DNA of 64,000 bases from DATHZQ01 sp963823505 (GTDB lineage Bacteria; Actinomycetota; Acidimicrobiia; Spongiisociales; UBA5794), in NCBI GenBank assembly GCA_963823505.1, contig CAWGLY010000005.1:992001-1056000 (forward strand), in the 5' to 3' direction. A model generated the notes under the pieces. It was not told the DNA's origin, made no database searches, and saw only the letters and a program-made list of their open reading frames with translations. Every line of letters starts with the position of its first letter. The stretch's first letter is position 1. Shown one piece after another: positions 56,083 through 64,000 of the stretch. A program made the translations under genes and the position numbers.

Positions 56083-58485
56083 CTAGAAGCCCGACTCGAA
56101 GTCGTCTTCGAACGACACGACCTTGCGCCGCGAATCGTCGCTCTTCTGCTCCGAGTTTCCGGACCGCTCACTGCGCTGGCCGCTGTCACGGCTGCTACGG
56201 CTGTCGCGCCCGCCGTCACGGTTGCGACCACCGCCCCGTCCGCCCCGACCCCGGTCGCGACCACGATCGCCGCCGCGGCCCCGGTCGCCGTCACCACCGC
56301 CGCCTTCGGCCGGCTTGGCGCCTGGCTTCATCTCGAGCTCGACACCGTCGGCCAGGTCGAGACTGACCTTGCCTCGATCGTCGATCTCACGCACGACCAC
56401 CTGGACTGTGTCGCCCAGCGACAGCACGTCCTCGACCTGATTGATCCGGCGGCCACCGCCCATCTTGGAGATGTGCAGCAGACCGTCCCTGCCCGGGAGG
56501 ATGTTCACGAACGCACCAAACTTGGTGATGTTCACAACCTCACCGTCGTAGTTTTCGCCAACCTGTGCCTCCGGCGGGAAACCGATGGCCAAGATCCGCT
56601 CCCGAGCCAGCTCCATCGATGCCGTATCGGCAGCGCCCACACGGACGGTGCCGTCGTCGTCGATCTCGATCGTCGCCCCGGTCTCCTCTTCGAGCTCGCG
56701 GATGACCTTGCCCTTGGGGCCGATGACCTCGCCGATGCGATCCTTCGGGATCACGATGGCTTCGATCTTCGGAGCGTTCGGGGCCAGCTCGGAGCGAGGC
56801 TCGGCGATGACGGCAAGCATCGCATCCAGGATGTGGAGGCGTGCCTCCTTGGCCTGGGCCATCGCCGAGATGAGGACGTCGGCTGGAAGCCCTTCGATCT
56901 TGGTGTCGAGCTGCAGTGCGGTGATCATGTCCTTGGTGCCGGCAACCTTGAAGTCCATGTCGCCGAGAGCATCCTCGGCTCCGAGGATGTCCGTCAACGT
57001 GACGAACTGGCCACCTTGTTGGATGAGTCCCATCGCCACTCCGGCAACCGGTGCGGCAATCGGCACTCCGGCGTCCATCAGCGACAGCGACGATCCGCAG
57101 ACCGATGCCATCGAAGACGACCCGTTGGACATGAGGACCTCGGACACCAACCGGAAGGCGTAGGGGAACTCTTCGACCTCAGGGATCACCGGGAACAGCG
57201 CCTTCTCGGCCAGTGCGCCGTGCCCGATCTCGCGACGCTTGGGGCCGCGCATGAAGCCGGTCTCGCCGGTGGAGAAGGGCGGGAAGTTGTAGTGGTGCAT
57301 GAAGCGCTTCGACTCTTCGACCGAGATCGTGTCGAGCATTTGCTCCATGCGGGTCATACCGAGGGTCGATACGTTGAGCACCTGGGTCTCGCCACGCTGG
57401 AAGAGCGCAGAGCCATGCGCCTCGGGGACCAGGCCAACTTCAACGGTGATCTCACGCACATCACGGAGCCCGCGCCCATCCATGCGGATGCCATCGGCGA
57501 CGACGCGCTCACGCATCACGGCCTTCTGCACCGAACGGAAGGCCTTTTTGGCCATCTTCTGGGTGTCGACATCGTCCTCGGCGATGTTCATCTCGGCGAG
57601 GACGGCGTCGGCGATGTCCCCCTCGGCGGCCAGCCGCTCCTGCTTGTCGGTGATGACGCCCATGTCCGCCAGTTTGGGACGGGCGATCGAGTCGACCTGG
57701 GCGAAGATCTCGTCGGTGTAGTCGACGACCTGGGGGAACTCGACGGGTGCCGGCTCGCCGAGCTTCTCCCGCAACTCGAGCTGGAGGTCGATGAGCGTCC
57801 CGATATAGCCCTTGGCCTCTTCGAGGCCCCGAGCAACAGTCTCCTCATCGGAGGCCTGCTGGCCGGCCGCAACGTGGCGATGGCCATTTTCCGTCGCACC
57901 GGCTTCCACCATGGCGATGTCGATGCCGCCCTCGGAGTTGCGCTTGCCTGCGACGACCAGTTCGAAGACCGACTCATCGAGCTCTTCGAACGTCGGGAAG
58001 ATGATCCACTCGCCGTCCCGCAACGCAAGCCGCACGGCCCCGAGAGGACCCATGAACGGAATGGGGCTGATCGTGAGCGCTGCAGACGCACCGTTGAGTG
58101 CCGGCACGTCGTACGAGTTGATGAGGTCGGCTGAGATGACCGTGGCCACGATGTGGGTCTCACTGCGGAATCCGTCGGCGAACGACGGGCGCAGCGGACG
58201 GTCGATGAGCCGAGCCGTCAGCGTCGCCTTCTCGGTGGCACGGCCTTCACGACGGAAGAACGAGCCTGGGATGCGGCCAACGGCGTACATCCGCTCCTCG
58301 ACATCGACGGTGAGCGGGAAAAAATCGATGCCTTCACGCAGACGCCGGCTCGACGTCGCGGTGACGAGGACTTCGGTGTTGCCGATGGCGACCTTGACGG
58401 CGCCGTCGGCCAATAGAGCAAGTTTGCCCGCTGACATGGCGACTTCCTTGTCGCCTAGCTGGGCGGATACGGTGGTCTCTGCCAC
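56083..58485 (-). CDS. pnp: Polynucleotide phosphorylase
   Basis: An 800-residue protein with two RNase PH domains (FFRREGRATEKATLTARLIDRPLRPSF; GGQFVTLTDILGAEDALGDMDFKVAGT), a KH domain (IGEVIGPKGKVIRELEEETGA) and an S1 domain (YDGEVVNITKFGAFVNILPGRDGLLHISKM). The C-terminal tail is rich in RGG and RD repeats, probably RNA-binding. It degrades RNA from the 3' end with phosphate. It starts with GTG behind AAGGAG. It follows rpsO, as in many bacteria, with a terminator and a long hairpin between. Confidence 0.96.
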   Translation of the reverse strand: MAETTVSAQLGDKEVAMSAGKLALLADGAVKVAIGNTEVLVTATSSRRLREGIDFFPLTVDVEERMYAVGRIPGSFFRREGRATEKATLTARLIDRPLRPSFADGFRSETHIVATVISADLINSYDVPALNGASAALTISPIPFMGPLGAVRLALRDGEWIIFPTFEELDESVFELVVAGKRNSEGGIDIAMVEAGATENGHRHVAAGQQASDEETVARGLEEAKGYIGTLIDLQLELREKLGEPAPVEFPQVVDYTDEIFAQVDSIARPKLADMGVITDKQERLAAEGDIADAVLAEMNIAEDDVDTQKMAKKAFRSVQKAVMRERVVADGIRMDGRGLRDVREITVEVGLVPEAHGSALFQRGETQVLNVSTLGMTRMEQMLDTISVEESKRFMHHYNFPPFSTGETGFMRGPKRREIGHGALAEKALFPVIPEVEEFPYAFRLVSEVLMSNGSSSMASVCGSSLSLMDAGVPIAAPVAGVAMGLIQQGGQFVTLTDILGAEDALGDMDFKVAGTKDMITALQLDTKIEGLPADVLISAMAQAKEARLHILDAMLAVIAEPRSELAPNAPKIEAIVIPKDRIGEVIGPKGKVIRELEEETGATIEIDDDGTVRVGAADTASMELARERILAIGFPPEAQVGENYDGEVVNITKFGAFVNILPGRDGLLHISKMGGGRRINQVEDVLSLGDTVQVVVREIDDRGKVSLDLADGVELEMKPGAKPAEGGGGDGDRGRGGDRGRDRGRGGRGGGRNRDGGRDSRSSRDSGQRSERSGNSEQKSDDSRRKVVSFEDDFESGF

Positions 58486-58517
58486 ACGTGTCTCCTTCTG
58501 TTGTGGGAGGAGGCACG

Positions 58518-58574
58518 CCCAATTGGCAGTGGTCGAAGCTCTCGGGAAGGGAGCGTCGGCCACTGACAACTGGG
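58518..58574 (-). promoter_or_regulatory. Long stem-loop in the pnp leader
   Basis: On the transcribed strand CCCAGTTGTCAGTGG pairs with CCACTGCCAATTGGG (one mismatch, one G-U), with further inner pairing (CGA/TCG, GCTC/GAGC). The hairpin spans 57 bases and ends 33 bases before the pnp start. In E. coli a comparable hairpin is cut by RNase III to let PNPase repress its own message; the same role here is inference. Confidence 0.5.
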
Positions 58575-58601
58575 TGTCGGCCTTCTCCAGTTAATGAACA
58601 A

Positions 58602-58626
58602 AGAAGGCGGCCCTTGGCCGCCTTCT
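58602..58626 (-). terminator. Rho-independent terminator after rpsO
   Basis: GAAGGCGGCC and GGCCGCCTTC form a perfect 10-bp stem with a 3-base loop, eight bases after the rpsO stop. On the transcribed strand it is followed by TTTGTTC, a short U-rich run, so partial read-through into pnp is likely. Confidence 0.75.
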
Positions 58627-58633
58627 CCCACGT

Positions 58634-58891
58634 TCAGCGCCGCAGACCAAGCCGGGCGATGAGCGATCGGTAACGCTCGACATCCTGATTGCGCAGATAG
58701 CCGAGCAATCGACGGCGTTTCCCCACCATCATCAACAGTCCCCGCCGGCTGTGGTGGTCCTTCTTGTTGGACCGCAGGTGCTCGGTGAGGTGGTTGATGC
58801 GCTCGGTCAGCAATGCGACTTGGACTTCGGGCGAACCCGTGTCGGTCTCATGCGTCCCGAACTCTTCGATGATGGTCTTCGTGTCCTTCAC
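58634..58891 (-). CDS. rpsO: Ribosomal protein uS15
   Basis: An 85-residue protein of standard length, with HETDTGSPEVQVALLTERINHLTEHL and KKDHHSRRGLLMMVGKRRRLLGYL as in all S15 proteins. It binds 16S rRNA early in small-subunit assembly. It stands upstream of pnp, the usual order. Confidence 0.97.
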   Translation of the reverse strand: MKDTKTIIEEFGTHETDTGSPEVQVALLTERINHLTEHLRSNKKDHHSRRGLLMMVGKRRRLLGYLRNQDVERYRSLIARLGLRR

Positions 58892-58982
58892 GGCAGAACA
58901 AAATTCCTTCGCGGTGAAACAGGGGTGGACGAGCGTCCGAGGCGGAAGTGTAACACGTCGTCGACCGCCGCAAAGTCGAAAG

Positions 58983-59363
58983 TCAATCGACGATCGCTTC
59001 GACCTCGAGCTCGATCTTCCATGCCGGGTCGATCAACGCACCCACCACCATCGTGGCGGCCGGTGTGGCTTCGCCGAAGACCTCCCGGTGCGCCCGCCCC
59101 ACCTCGTCGGCGTCGGTCGGATCGGTGAGGAACATCCGCGTTCGCACCACGTGGCGCGGCTCTGCTCCGAGCTGTGCGAGGGCCGCAATTGTGATCGCTC
59201 CACAACGCAGCATCTGCTCGTACGCCGTCGCCGCGAGTTGCTCCCCCTGTGCCGGGATCGGGGCGGTACCCGCAACGATCACCCGATCCCCGACCCGAAC
59301 GGCGCGGCTGAAGCCGTACCGATCCTCATAGGGTGAGCCAGAGCGGGCATAGGTGCGCGACAT
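58983..59363 (-). CDS. RidA/YjgF-family protein
   Basis: A 126-residue RidA-fold protein. AVRVGDRVIVAGTAPI is the front strand pair, EPRHVVRTRMFLTD holds the arginine that in RidA contacts the substrate carboxylate, and PAATMVVGALIDPAWKIELEVEAI closes the fold. RidA hydrolyses reactive enamine/imine intermediates; subfamilies lacking that role also exist. It lies 91 bases upstream of rpsO. Confidence 0.87.
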   Translation of the reverse strand: MSRTYARSGSPYEDRYGFSRAVRVGDRVIVAGTAPIPAQGEQLAATAYEQMLRCGAITIAALAQLGAEPRHVVRTRMFLTDPTDADEVGRAHREVFGEATPAATMVVGALIDPAWKIELEVEAIVD

Positions 59364-59566
59364 CGCAACAGACTACCGGCCTCGGGGCACCCGCCCTCGC
59401 GTCCCCCTGCTGCCGCAGGCGGTGCGCCGGGGAGACTGCTGATCAAATCGTCGTGAGGGCTCGCGGGTCCGCCACGGTGCCGGGTCACGACCTCGGTCAC
59501 GAGCTCGAACTGACGTTGATCAGCAGTGTCCGAGTAGGCGCGGCCGAAGGAGTATCGTCCTCGCCC

Positions 59567-59899
59567 ATGCAGCCCCCACCCCTCCCCGATGTTCCCACGG
59601 TCACCGTCGCCGAGGCGAAGGACGCCTTGGACCGGGGCGTCCGCATGATCGACGTTCGCGAGGTCGTCGAATTCAACTCGGTGCACATCCCCGGCACGCA
59701 CATGATGCCCATGTCGACGATTCAAGAGTGGTACACACAGCTCGGCGCGGACGACGAGCTGCTGGTGTCGTGCCGGACAGGACAACGCTCCGCCAACGTC
59801 GTACACGCCCTCATCCAGCAAGCGGGTTTCACCAACGTCTCCAACGTGGCAGGGGGCATCGTCGCCTGGACCGCCGCAGGCTATCCCGTGGAGTCCTGA
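59567..59899 (+). CDS. Single-domain rhodanese-like protein
   Basis: A 110-residue rhodanese. VRMIDVREVVEFNSVHIPGTHMMPM is the CH2A region and LLVSCRTGQRSANVVHAL the active-site loop with catalytic cysteine at about residue 67. It would carry a persulfide. A longer frame upstream is only shadow; the ATG at 59567 gives a normal start. The roughly 200 bases before it contain nothing I recognise beyond the space for both divergent promoters. Confidence 0.88.
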   Translation: MQPPPLPDVPTVTVAEAKDALDRGVRMIDVREVVEFNSVHIPGTHMMPMSTIQEWYTQLGADDELLVSCRTGQRSANVVHALIQQAGFTNVSNVAGGIVAWTAAGYPVES

Positions 59900-59928
59900 G
59901 GACGAGGAAGCCCGTCTCCCCGGCGGGG

Positions 59929-60864
59929 TCACGCCTCGGTGCGCAGCAGAAGCTCACGCGCCGTCTGTACGTCCTGTGCGATCTGGGCCACGAGCTCGCC
60001 GACCCCGCCGAACCGCTGCTCCGAACGGACGTGGGCTACGAGATCGACGTGCAGTTCCGCACCGTAGAGATCCACGTCGACGTCGAGCAGGTGAACCTCC
60101 ACGACCAGGCGCGACCCGTCAAACGTCGGGCGGACACCGATATTGGCAACACCGGGGAGCGCCGGATCCTGCACGCCCGCCCTCACCGCATACACCCCGT
60201 GTGCAGGCAGTGCCTGATGAGGGTGGAGCTCGAGATTGGCCGTGGCAAAACCGATCTGGCGACCGCGGCCGTCGCCGTGGACCACGACGCCGCGAATCTG
60301 GAAGCGGCGACCGAGCTGTGCCTCCACGGTCGCCAGGTCTCCGCCGGCAAGCGCAACGCGGATGCCGGTTGCGGAGAAAGGCTGCTCATCGCCTACCAGC
60401 GTGACGGGAGTGACGCTGAAGTCATGACGCACCCCGAGCGTGCCGAGACGCTCGACGTTCCCTTGCTGTTGATAGCCGAAACGAAAGTCCTCGCCCACGG
60501 CAACGTGGGCAACGTCGAGACCGGATACCAGGATGCGCTCGACGAAGTCGTCCGGGCTGAGGTGGCGCAGCCCATCGTCGAACTCGAGGAGCGCGACCTG
60601 GTCGACACCCAGGTCGCGAAACAGCTCGAGCTTCTGTTCCAGCGTGGTCAGTTGTGGCGGCACCCGCTCAGGGGCAAGGACGGTCACGGGATGCTCGCGG
60701 AACGTCACCACCGTGGCGACAAGGTCGTGTGCGGCGGCTCGATCCCGCAGATCGGCGATCACGCGATGGTGGCCACGATGGACCCCGTCGTAGACGCCGA
60801 TGGTGGCCGCCGCACGCTTGCTCGGCCGTTCCCAAGCCGACGGTGGGCCTTCGAGGATCTTCAC
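59929..60864 (-). CDS. ribF: Bifunctional riboflavin kinase / FAD synthetase
   Basis: A 311-residue RibF. The FAD synthetase half begins ATIGVYDGVHRGHH, with VVTFREHPVTVLAP; the kinase half has RFQIRGVVVHGDGRGRQIGFATANL and YAVRAGVQDPALPGVANIGVRPTF. It makes FMN and FAD from riboflavin. It overlaps truB by four bases. Confidence 0.95.
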   Translation of the reverse strand: MKILEGPPSAWERPSKRAAATIGVYDGVHRGHHRVIADLRDRAAAHDLVATVVTFREHPVTVLAPERVPPQLTTLEQKLELFRDLGVDQVALLEFDDGLRHLSPDDFVERILVSGLDVAHVAVGEDFRFGYQQQGNVERLGTLGVRHDFSVTPVTLVGDEQPFSATGIRVALAGGDLATVEAQLGRRFQIRGVVVHGDGRGRQIGFATANLELHPHQALPAHGVYAVRAGVQDPALPGVANIGVRPTFDGSRLVVEVHLLDVDVDLYGAELHVDLVAHVRSEQRFGGVGELVAQIAQDVQTARELLLRTEA

Positions 60865-61769
60865 GAGATCACCACTTCGGCCCGGGCGCGACCGCCGTCG
60901 ACGACATATACCGCCAGCAGCCGGCCCGAGAGGTCGAGCATCCGGATCGGTCCTGCGGTTGGGAGGTCATCACCCAATGCCGACGCAGGAAACGACACGC
61001 CGTTGCGGACTGCGGCCTCGGTCGACTTCTCCAGCGTGATGGCCGGCACGTCGGGCAGACCTGACGCCGGCGGTAACAGCGATTCGTGCAAGCGGTCCTC
61101 TGCGGCACGGCTCTCCAGTGTGTCCATGGCGTGTGCCTGGTCGACGCGCAGGCTGCCGTTGGCGATGCGGCGGAGTGCGATGAGATGGCCCCGACCCCCG
61201 AGTGCCTTGGCGATGTCGTCGGCGAGGGTCCTGACATACGTGCCCGTCGAACACCGCACGGAGAAGGTGAGCTCGGGGTAGTCGCACGGGGAGAAGTCGG
61301 TGACGTCCAGGTCGTAGATGGTGACCGGACGCGGATCGCGGGCGACCTCGACTCCTTCTCGCGCCAGCTCGTAGAGCCGCCTGCCGTCGACCTTGCGTGC
61401 AGACACCATCGGGGCGACCTGGTGAATCGGGCCGACGAAGCGTGGCAGGACAGCCTCGACCTCATCGAGACCCACCGGCATCGGCTCCCTGGTCAAGACC
61501 GCCCCATCTGCATCGAGGCTGTCGGTGGCGACACCGAACTTGGCCGTTGCCACGTACTCCTTGGGCGCCTCCTGGACAAACCGGAGCAAGCGAGTGCACC
61601 TGCCGAGACCCAGAACCAGTAGGCCGGTGGCCATCGGGTCGAGAGTGCCGGCGTGGCCGACCTTCTTGAGTCCTGCGAGGTTGCGCACCTTGGCCACGAC
61701 ATCATGGGACGTCCAGCCGCTCGGCTTGTCGACCAGCAGGAATCCGCTGCTGTCCCGACCGCCAGTCAC
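60861..61769 (-). CDS. truB: tRNA pseudouridine(55) synthase
   Basis: A 302-residue TruB. FLLVDKPSGWTSHDVV and KVGHAGTLDPMATGLL carry the catalytic Asp of motif II, and STGTYVRTLADDIAKALG is the next conserved block. It converts U55 in the T loop of tRNAs to pseudouridine. Its start overlaps the DHH gene stop by four bases. Confidence 0.96.
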   Translation of the reverse strand: MTGGRDSSGFLLVDKPSGWTSHDVVAKVRNLAGLKKVGHAGTLDPMATGLLVLGLGRCTRLLRFVQEAPKEYVATAKFGVATDSLDADGAVLTREPMPVGLDEVEAVLPRFVGPIHQVAPMVSARKVDGRRLYELAREGVEVARDPRPVTIYDLDVTDFSPCDYPELTFSVRCSTGTYVRTLADDIAKALGGRGHLIALRRIANGSLRVDQAHAMDTLESRAAEDRLHESLLPPASGLPDVPAITLEKSTEAAVRNGVSFPASALGDDLPTAGPIRMLDLSGRLLAVYVVDGGRARAEVVIS

Positions 61770-62722
61770 TGCAGTGCGCTCCGCACCGCGGCGATGGCCT
61801 CGTCGATGCCGGCCTCCATGGTGAATCCGGCCGCATTGCGGTGACCACCTCCGCCCAGGGCGACAGCAACGGCGCCAACATCGACCGTTCCGCGAGAGCG
61901 CAGGCTTCCCTTGGTCTTGCCAGGGGCGAGCTCACGGAGCAAACAGGCAACCTGGGCTTCCTCGGCGACCCTGATCAGGTCGATGAGACCGTCGGCTGCC
62001 TCGTACCCGATGTCGGCTTGCGCCAAGTCCTCGGTCGTCAGCGAGGACCAGACGAGATCGAGCTCGCGATCGAGCTGGGCGCGTTGCATCACCGCACCGG
62101 CGAGACCCAGGTACGCAAACGGCGATTCCTCGTACACCTTCTGCCCGATCTCGTCGGGCTGCACCCCTGCGTCGAGCAATGCGGCCGCGATGTGGTGCAC
62201 CTCGGGGCTCGTGCTCGAGTATTGGAATCGTCCCGTATCGGTGACGATGCCGGTGTACAGCGCCTCGGCTGCGGCCTGCTCGACGACCCACCCCATGTGG
62301 GTCAGCAAGCGATGCACCATCTGTGCGGTTGCGCCCGCGTCCGGCTCGACCCAACTGACGTCGCCGAAGCCGCCGTTGCTGCGGTGGTGGTCGATGACAA
62401 CCACCCTGGCGGCTTCGTCTGCCAGCGTGGCGGCACTGCCGAGACGCTGCCGGTCGCCGCAGTCAACGACGACGAGCGCATCCAAAGGAAGGGGTACGTC
62501 GCGAACTGCCACGAGGCACTCCGCATCGAGAAACCTGAGCTGGTGCGGCACGACGTACGGCTCGCCGAAGGTCGCGTAGGCCTCCTTGCCGGCAGCACGA
62601 GCGGCGAGCGCGAGACCGATCATCGACCCCAGCGCATCCCCGTCAGGCCCGACGTGACCCACCACGGCGATCCGCTGGGCGTCGTGAAGCGCTCCAGCAA
62701 CCTCCTGCATCGACCCGCTCAT
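61766..62722 (-). CDS. nrnA: DHH-family phosphoesterase, oligoribonuclease/pAp-phosphatase type (NrnA)
   Basis: A 318-residue DHH/DHHA1 protein. VGHVGPDGDALGSMIGLALA, VVDCGD and VVVIDHHRSNGGFGDVSWVEPDAGATAQMV are the metal-binding motifs, and GGGGHRNAAGFTME is the DHHA1 end. It degrades nanoRNA and converts pAp to AMP. It is in the translation operon, overlapping rbfA by four bases. Confidence 0.92.
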   Translation of the reverse strand: MSGSMQEVAGALHDAQRIAVVGHVGPDGDALGSMIGLALAARAAGKEAYATFGEPYVVPHQLRFLDAECLVAVRDVPLPLDALVVVDCGDRQRLGSAATLADEAARVVVIDHHRSNGGFGDVSWVEPDAGATAQMVHRLLTHMGWVVEQAAAEALYTGIVTDTGRFQYSSTSPEVHHIAAALLDAGVQPDEIGQKVYEESPFAYLGLAGAVMQRAQLDRELDLVWSSLTTEDLAQADIGYEAADGLIDLIRVAEEAQVACLLRELAPGKTKGSLRSRGTVDVGAVAVALGGGGHRNAAGFTMEAGIDEAIAAVRSALQ

Positions 62723-63138
62723 TGGCCCGCCTCGCTCTCGCCGGTATTCGTGTCGTTGGTGTCGTGTGCAATGGTCTCGGCGTCGTGTGTTTCTGTCTCC
62801 AGCTCGTGAAACAGCCGCGTGAGCCGTGCTCCGCGTTCGATGGCGGGGTCGATTTCGAACGACAAGACGGGAGTGAACTTGAGCCGCACCTGCCGGGCCA
62901 GCTTGGCCTGGAGATGTGGAGCTGCGTGCCGCAGCGCCTCGGCCGTGGCCTCCGCCTCCTCTTCCGAGCCGAGCACCGAGTAGAACACGGTGGCCCGGCG
63001 CAGATCCGGCGACGTCTCGACGCCCGTGACGGTGACGAAGCCGATCCGGGGGTCTTTGAGCACTACGACCTGCTCGGCCAGCACCTCGCGCAGCAGCTCA
63101 TCGATCTTCCTCATCCGCGGTGATCGGGCGCGCTTCAT
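62719..63138 (-). CDS. rbfA: Ribosome-binding factor A
   Basis: A 139-residue RbfA: RMRKIDELLREVLAEQVVVLKDPRIGFVTVTGVETSPDLRRATVFYSVLG is the KH-type core. It helps mature the 30S subunit. The C-terminal tail is acidic and unstructured (TETHDAETIAHD). It overlaps the DUF503 gene by four bases. Confidence 0.95.
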   Translation of the reverse strand: MKRARSPRMRKIDELLREVLAEQVVVLKDPRIGFVTVTGVETSPDLRRATVFYSVLGSEEEAEATAEALRHAAPHLQAKLARQVRLKFTPVLSFEIDPAIERGARLTRLFHELETETHDAETIAHDTNDTNTGESEAGQ

Positions 63139-63428
63139 CCCGGATCCTCGAGGTGAAACTCTTCGATGCGGAGCACCTCGACGTCAGCCCTGCCCTCGAC
63201 GGCGCGGCGCACCGTGTGCAGGACACGCGTCAGCTGGGACGCTTGGGGCGCCACCGCAGCGACGCCCAGCGTCGCCTTCTGCCACTTGTCCTGGTCGTCG
63301 ACTTCGGACACGGCGACGCCAAAGGTGCCGGTGAGGTGGGCAATGACCGACTTCACGATGTGCCGCTTCTCCTTCAGCGATTGGACCCCGCGGATCCGCA
63401 GTTCGATACGCAGCGCCGCAACGTACAT
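63135..63428 (-). CDS. DUF503 (YlxP-like) protein
   Basis: A 97-residue protein starting MYVAALRIELRIRGVQSLKEKRHIVKS, the family's diagnostic front, with VAVSEVDDQDKWQKATLGVAAV following. YlxP-type proteins sit between infB and rbfA in Gram-positives, as here; a role in ribosome work is assumed, not shown. The ATG at 63428 is chosen because the longer frame has shadow-like sequence. Confidence 0.9.
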   Translation of the reverse strand: MYVAALRIELRIRGVQSLKEKRHIVKSVIAHLTGTFGVAVSEVDDQDKWQKATLGVAAVAPQASQLTRVLHTVRRAVEGRADVEVLRIEEFHLEDPG

Positions 63429-63547
63429 CGGGAACGTCCTGGGCCTAGGCGCAGAACCGACGGGCCGATGTGCGGACCGGGGTGCGATCACGGATACCCG
63501 CAACGTACCTGGTGGCACCCACAGAATCGATCATCTGGGGCACCGTC

Positions 63548-64000
63548 CTACGTCCTTGCGACTTCGCGAACCTCGTACGACTCGATGGTGTCGCCTTCCT
63601 TGACGTCGCGGTAGTTCTCGAGACCGATTCCGCACTCGAAGCCGGTATTGACCGATTGGACGTCCTCTTTGAACCTCCGCAACGACGTGATCCTGCCGTC
63701 GTAGACCACAACACCGTCGCGGACCAGCCGCGCCCTGGCGTTGCGGTTGATCTGGCCTTCTGTGACGTAGCAGCCGGCCACCATCCCGTAGCGGGGAGCC
63801 CTGAACGTCGCCCGCACATCGGCCACGCCCAAGAACGTCTCGACTTCCTCCGGTTCGAGCTCACCGACGAGCAGGCTCTCAACGTCTTCGAGCAGCTCGT
63901 AGATGATCCGGAACGTGCGGATGTCGATGCCCCATTCCTTCGCCGTCTTCCGGGCATTGGTGTCCGGCCGGACGTTGAATCCATAGATCACGGCGTTGGC
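63548..64000 (-). CDS. infB: Translation initiation factor IF-2, C-terminal part (5' end beyond the window)
   Basis: The 150 residues visible are the end of IF-2: IYGFNVRPDTNARKTAKEWGIDIRTFRIIYELLEDVE, then GYVTEGQINRNARARLVRDG-type strand (here CYVTEGQINRNARARLV), and FECGIGLENYRDVKEGDTIESYEV, which is the fMet-tRNA-binding domain 4. The frame runs open to the right edge. It lies 119 bases upstream of the DUF503 gene in the nusA-infB order. Confidence 0.96.
   Translation of the reverse strand, partial: ANAVIYGFNVRPDTNARKTAKEWGIDIRTFRIIYELLEDVESLLVGELEPEEVETFLGVADVRATFRAPRYGMVAGCYVTEGQINRNARARLVRDGVVVYDGRITSLRRFKEDVQSVNTGFECGIGLENYRDVKEGDTIESYEVREVART

Overview
The window looks like a chromosomal segment from a high-GC Gram-positive bacterium, probably an actinomycete-type organism and possibly an uncultured Acidimicrobiia-like lineage. 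The signs are the strong GC bias, LexA boxes of the Gram-positive type (TCGAAC-N4-GTTCGA), an RskA-type anti-sigma factor, a luciferase-like (possibly F420-dependent) oxidoreductase and a split ImuA'/ImuB/DnaE2 mutasome. The lineage is inferred; no rRNA, tRNA, CRISPR array or transposase was found.

Positions 1-21.3 kb hold a secondary-metabolite locus. On the minus strand a tightly coupled operon runs from 20.5 kb down to 4.0 kb. Its order is: an NRPS (C-A-PCP-hydrolase, split by a one-base frameshift), a discrete alpha/beta hydrolase, an ornithine-cyclodeaminase-like enzyme, an acyl-CoA-dehydrogenase-like flavoprotein, a stand-alone adenylation enzyme, a carrier protein, a second NRPS and a third NRPS (C-A-PCP). 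Ligase, carrier and dehydrogenase together match the known cassette that turns proline into pyrrole-2-carboxyl-carrier. The standout feature is the second NRPS (7188-11453). Its Asn-type adenylation domain is interrupted by about 345 residues carrying two CxxC pairs, an SGGKDS PP-loop and a CxxC...C pattern, which is an N-type ATP-pyrophosphatase (alpha-ANH) domain. Such enzymes amidate, thiolate or form nitriles, so this module may chemically rewrite its amino acid on the assembly line. The first-transcribed NRPS has the same predicted Asn code without the insertion. A phosphopantetheinyl transferase is divergent at 20.6 kb. A glycosyltransferase, a sulfotransferase, an unknown protein and a partial polysaccharide deacetylase flank the locus on the left and could be tailoring genes.

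Positions 21.3-37 kb hold mixed housekeeping and accessory genes: DnaE2 (LexA box upstream, frame broken by a heptanucleotide repeat), a chagasin-like inhibitor, YwiC-like, ACT and LLM proteins, kynureninase, YchF, an SGNH hydrolase, uridine kinase, an ECF sigma/RskA pair, photolyase and an acyltransferase. At 36.5-38 kb a small operon (43-residue protein, ribbon-helix-helix protein, DUF4097-type protein) sits behind a promoter overlapped by three 11-bp direct repeats. At 38.0-42.5 kb a TPP riboswitch precedes thiN-thiB-thiP-thiQ, a thiamine uptake and activation operon.

Positions 42.5-55.6 kb hold a YbaK-type deacylase, a heterodimeric ABC exporter, a sulfurtransferase divergent from SufE, a truncated ECF sigma gene that keeps its promoter and ribosome binding site, 5-formyl-THF cyclo-ligase, a short-chain dehydrogenase, a YcaQ-type glycosylase, PlsC, and the LexA-controlled imuA'-imuB pair. 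From 55.7 kb to the right edge are dodecin, pnp, rpsO, RidA, a rhodanese, ribF, truB, a DHH phosphoesterase, rbfA, a DUF503 protein and the 3' end of infB, the conserved nusA-infB-rbfA-truB-rpsO-pnp neighbourhood.
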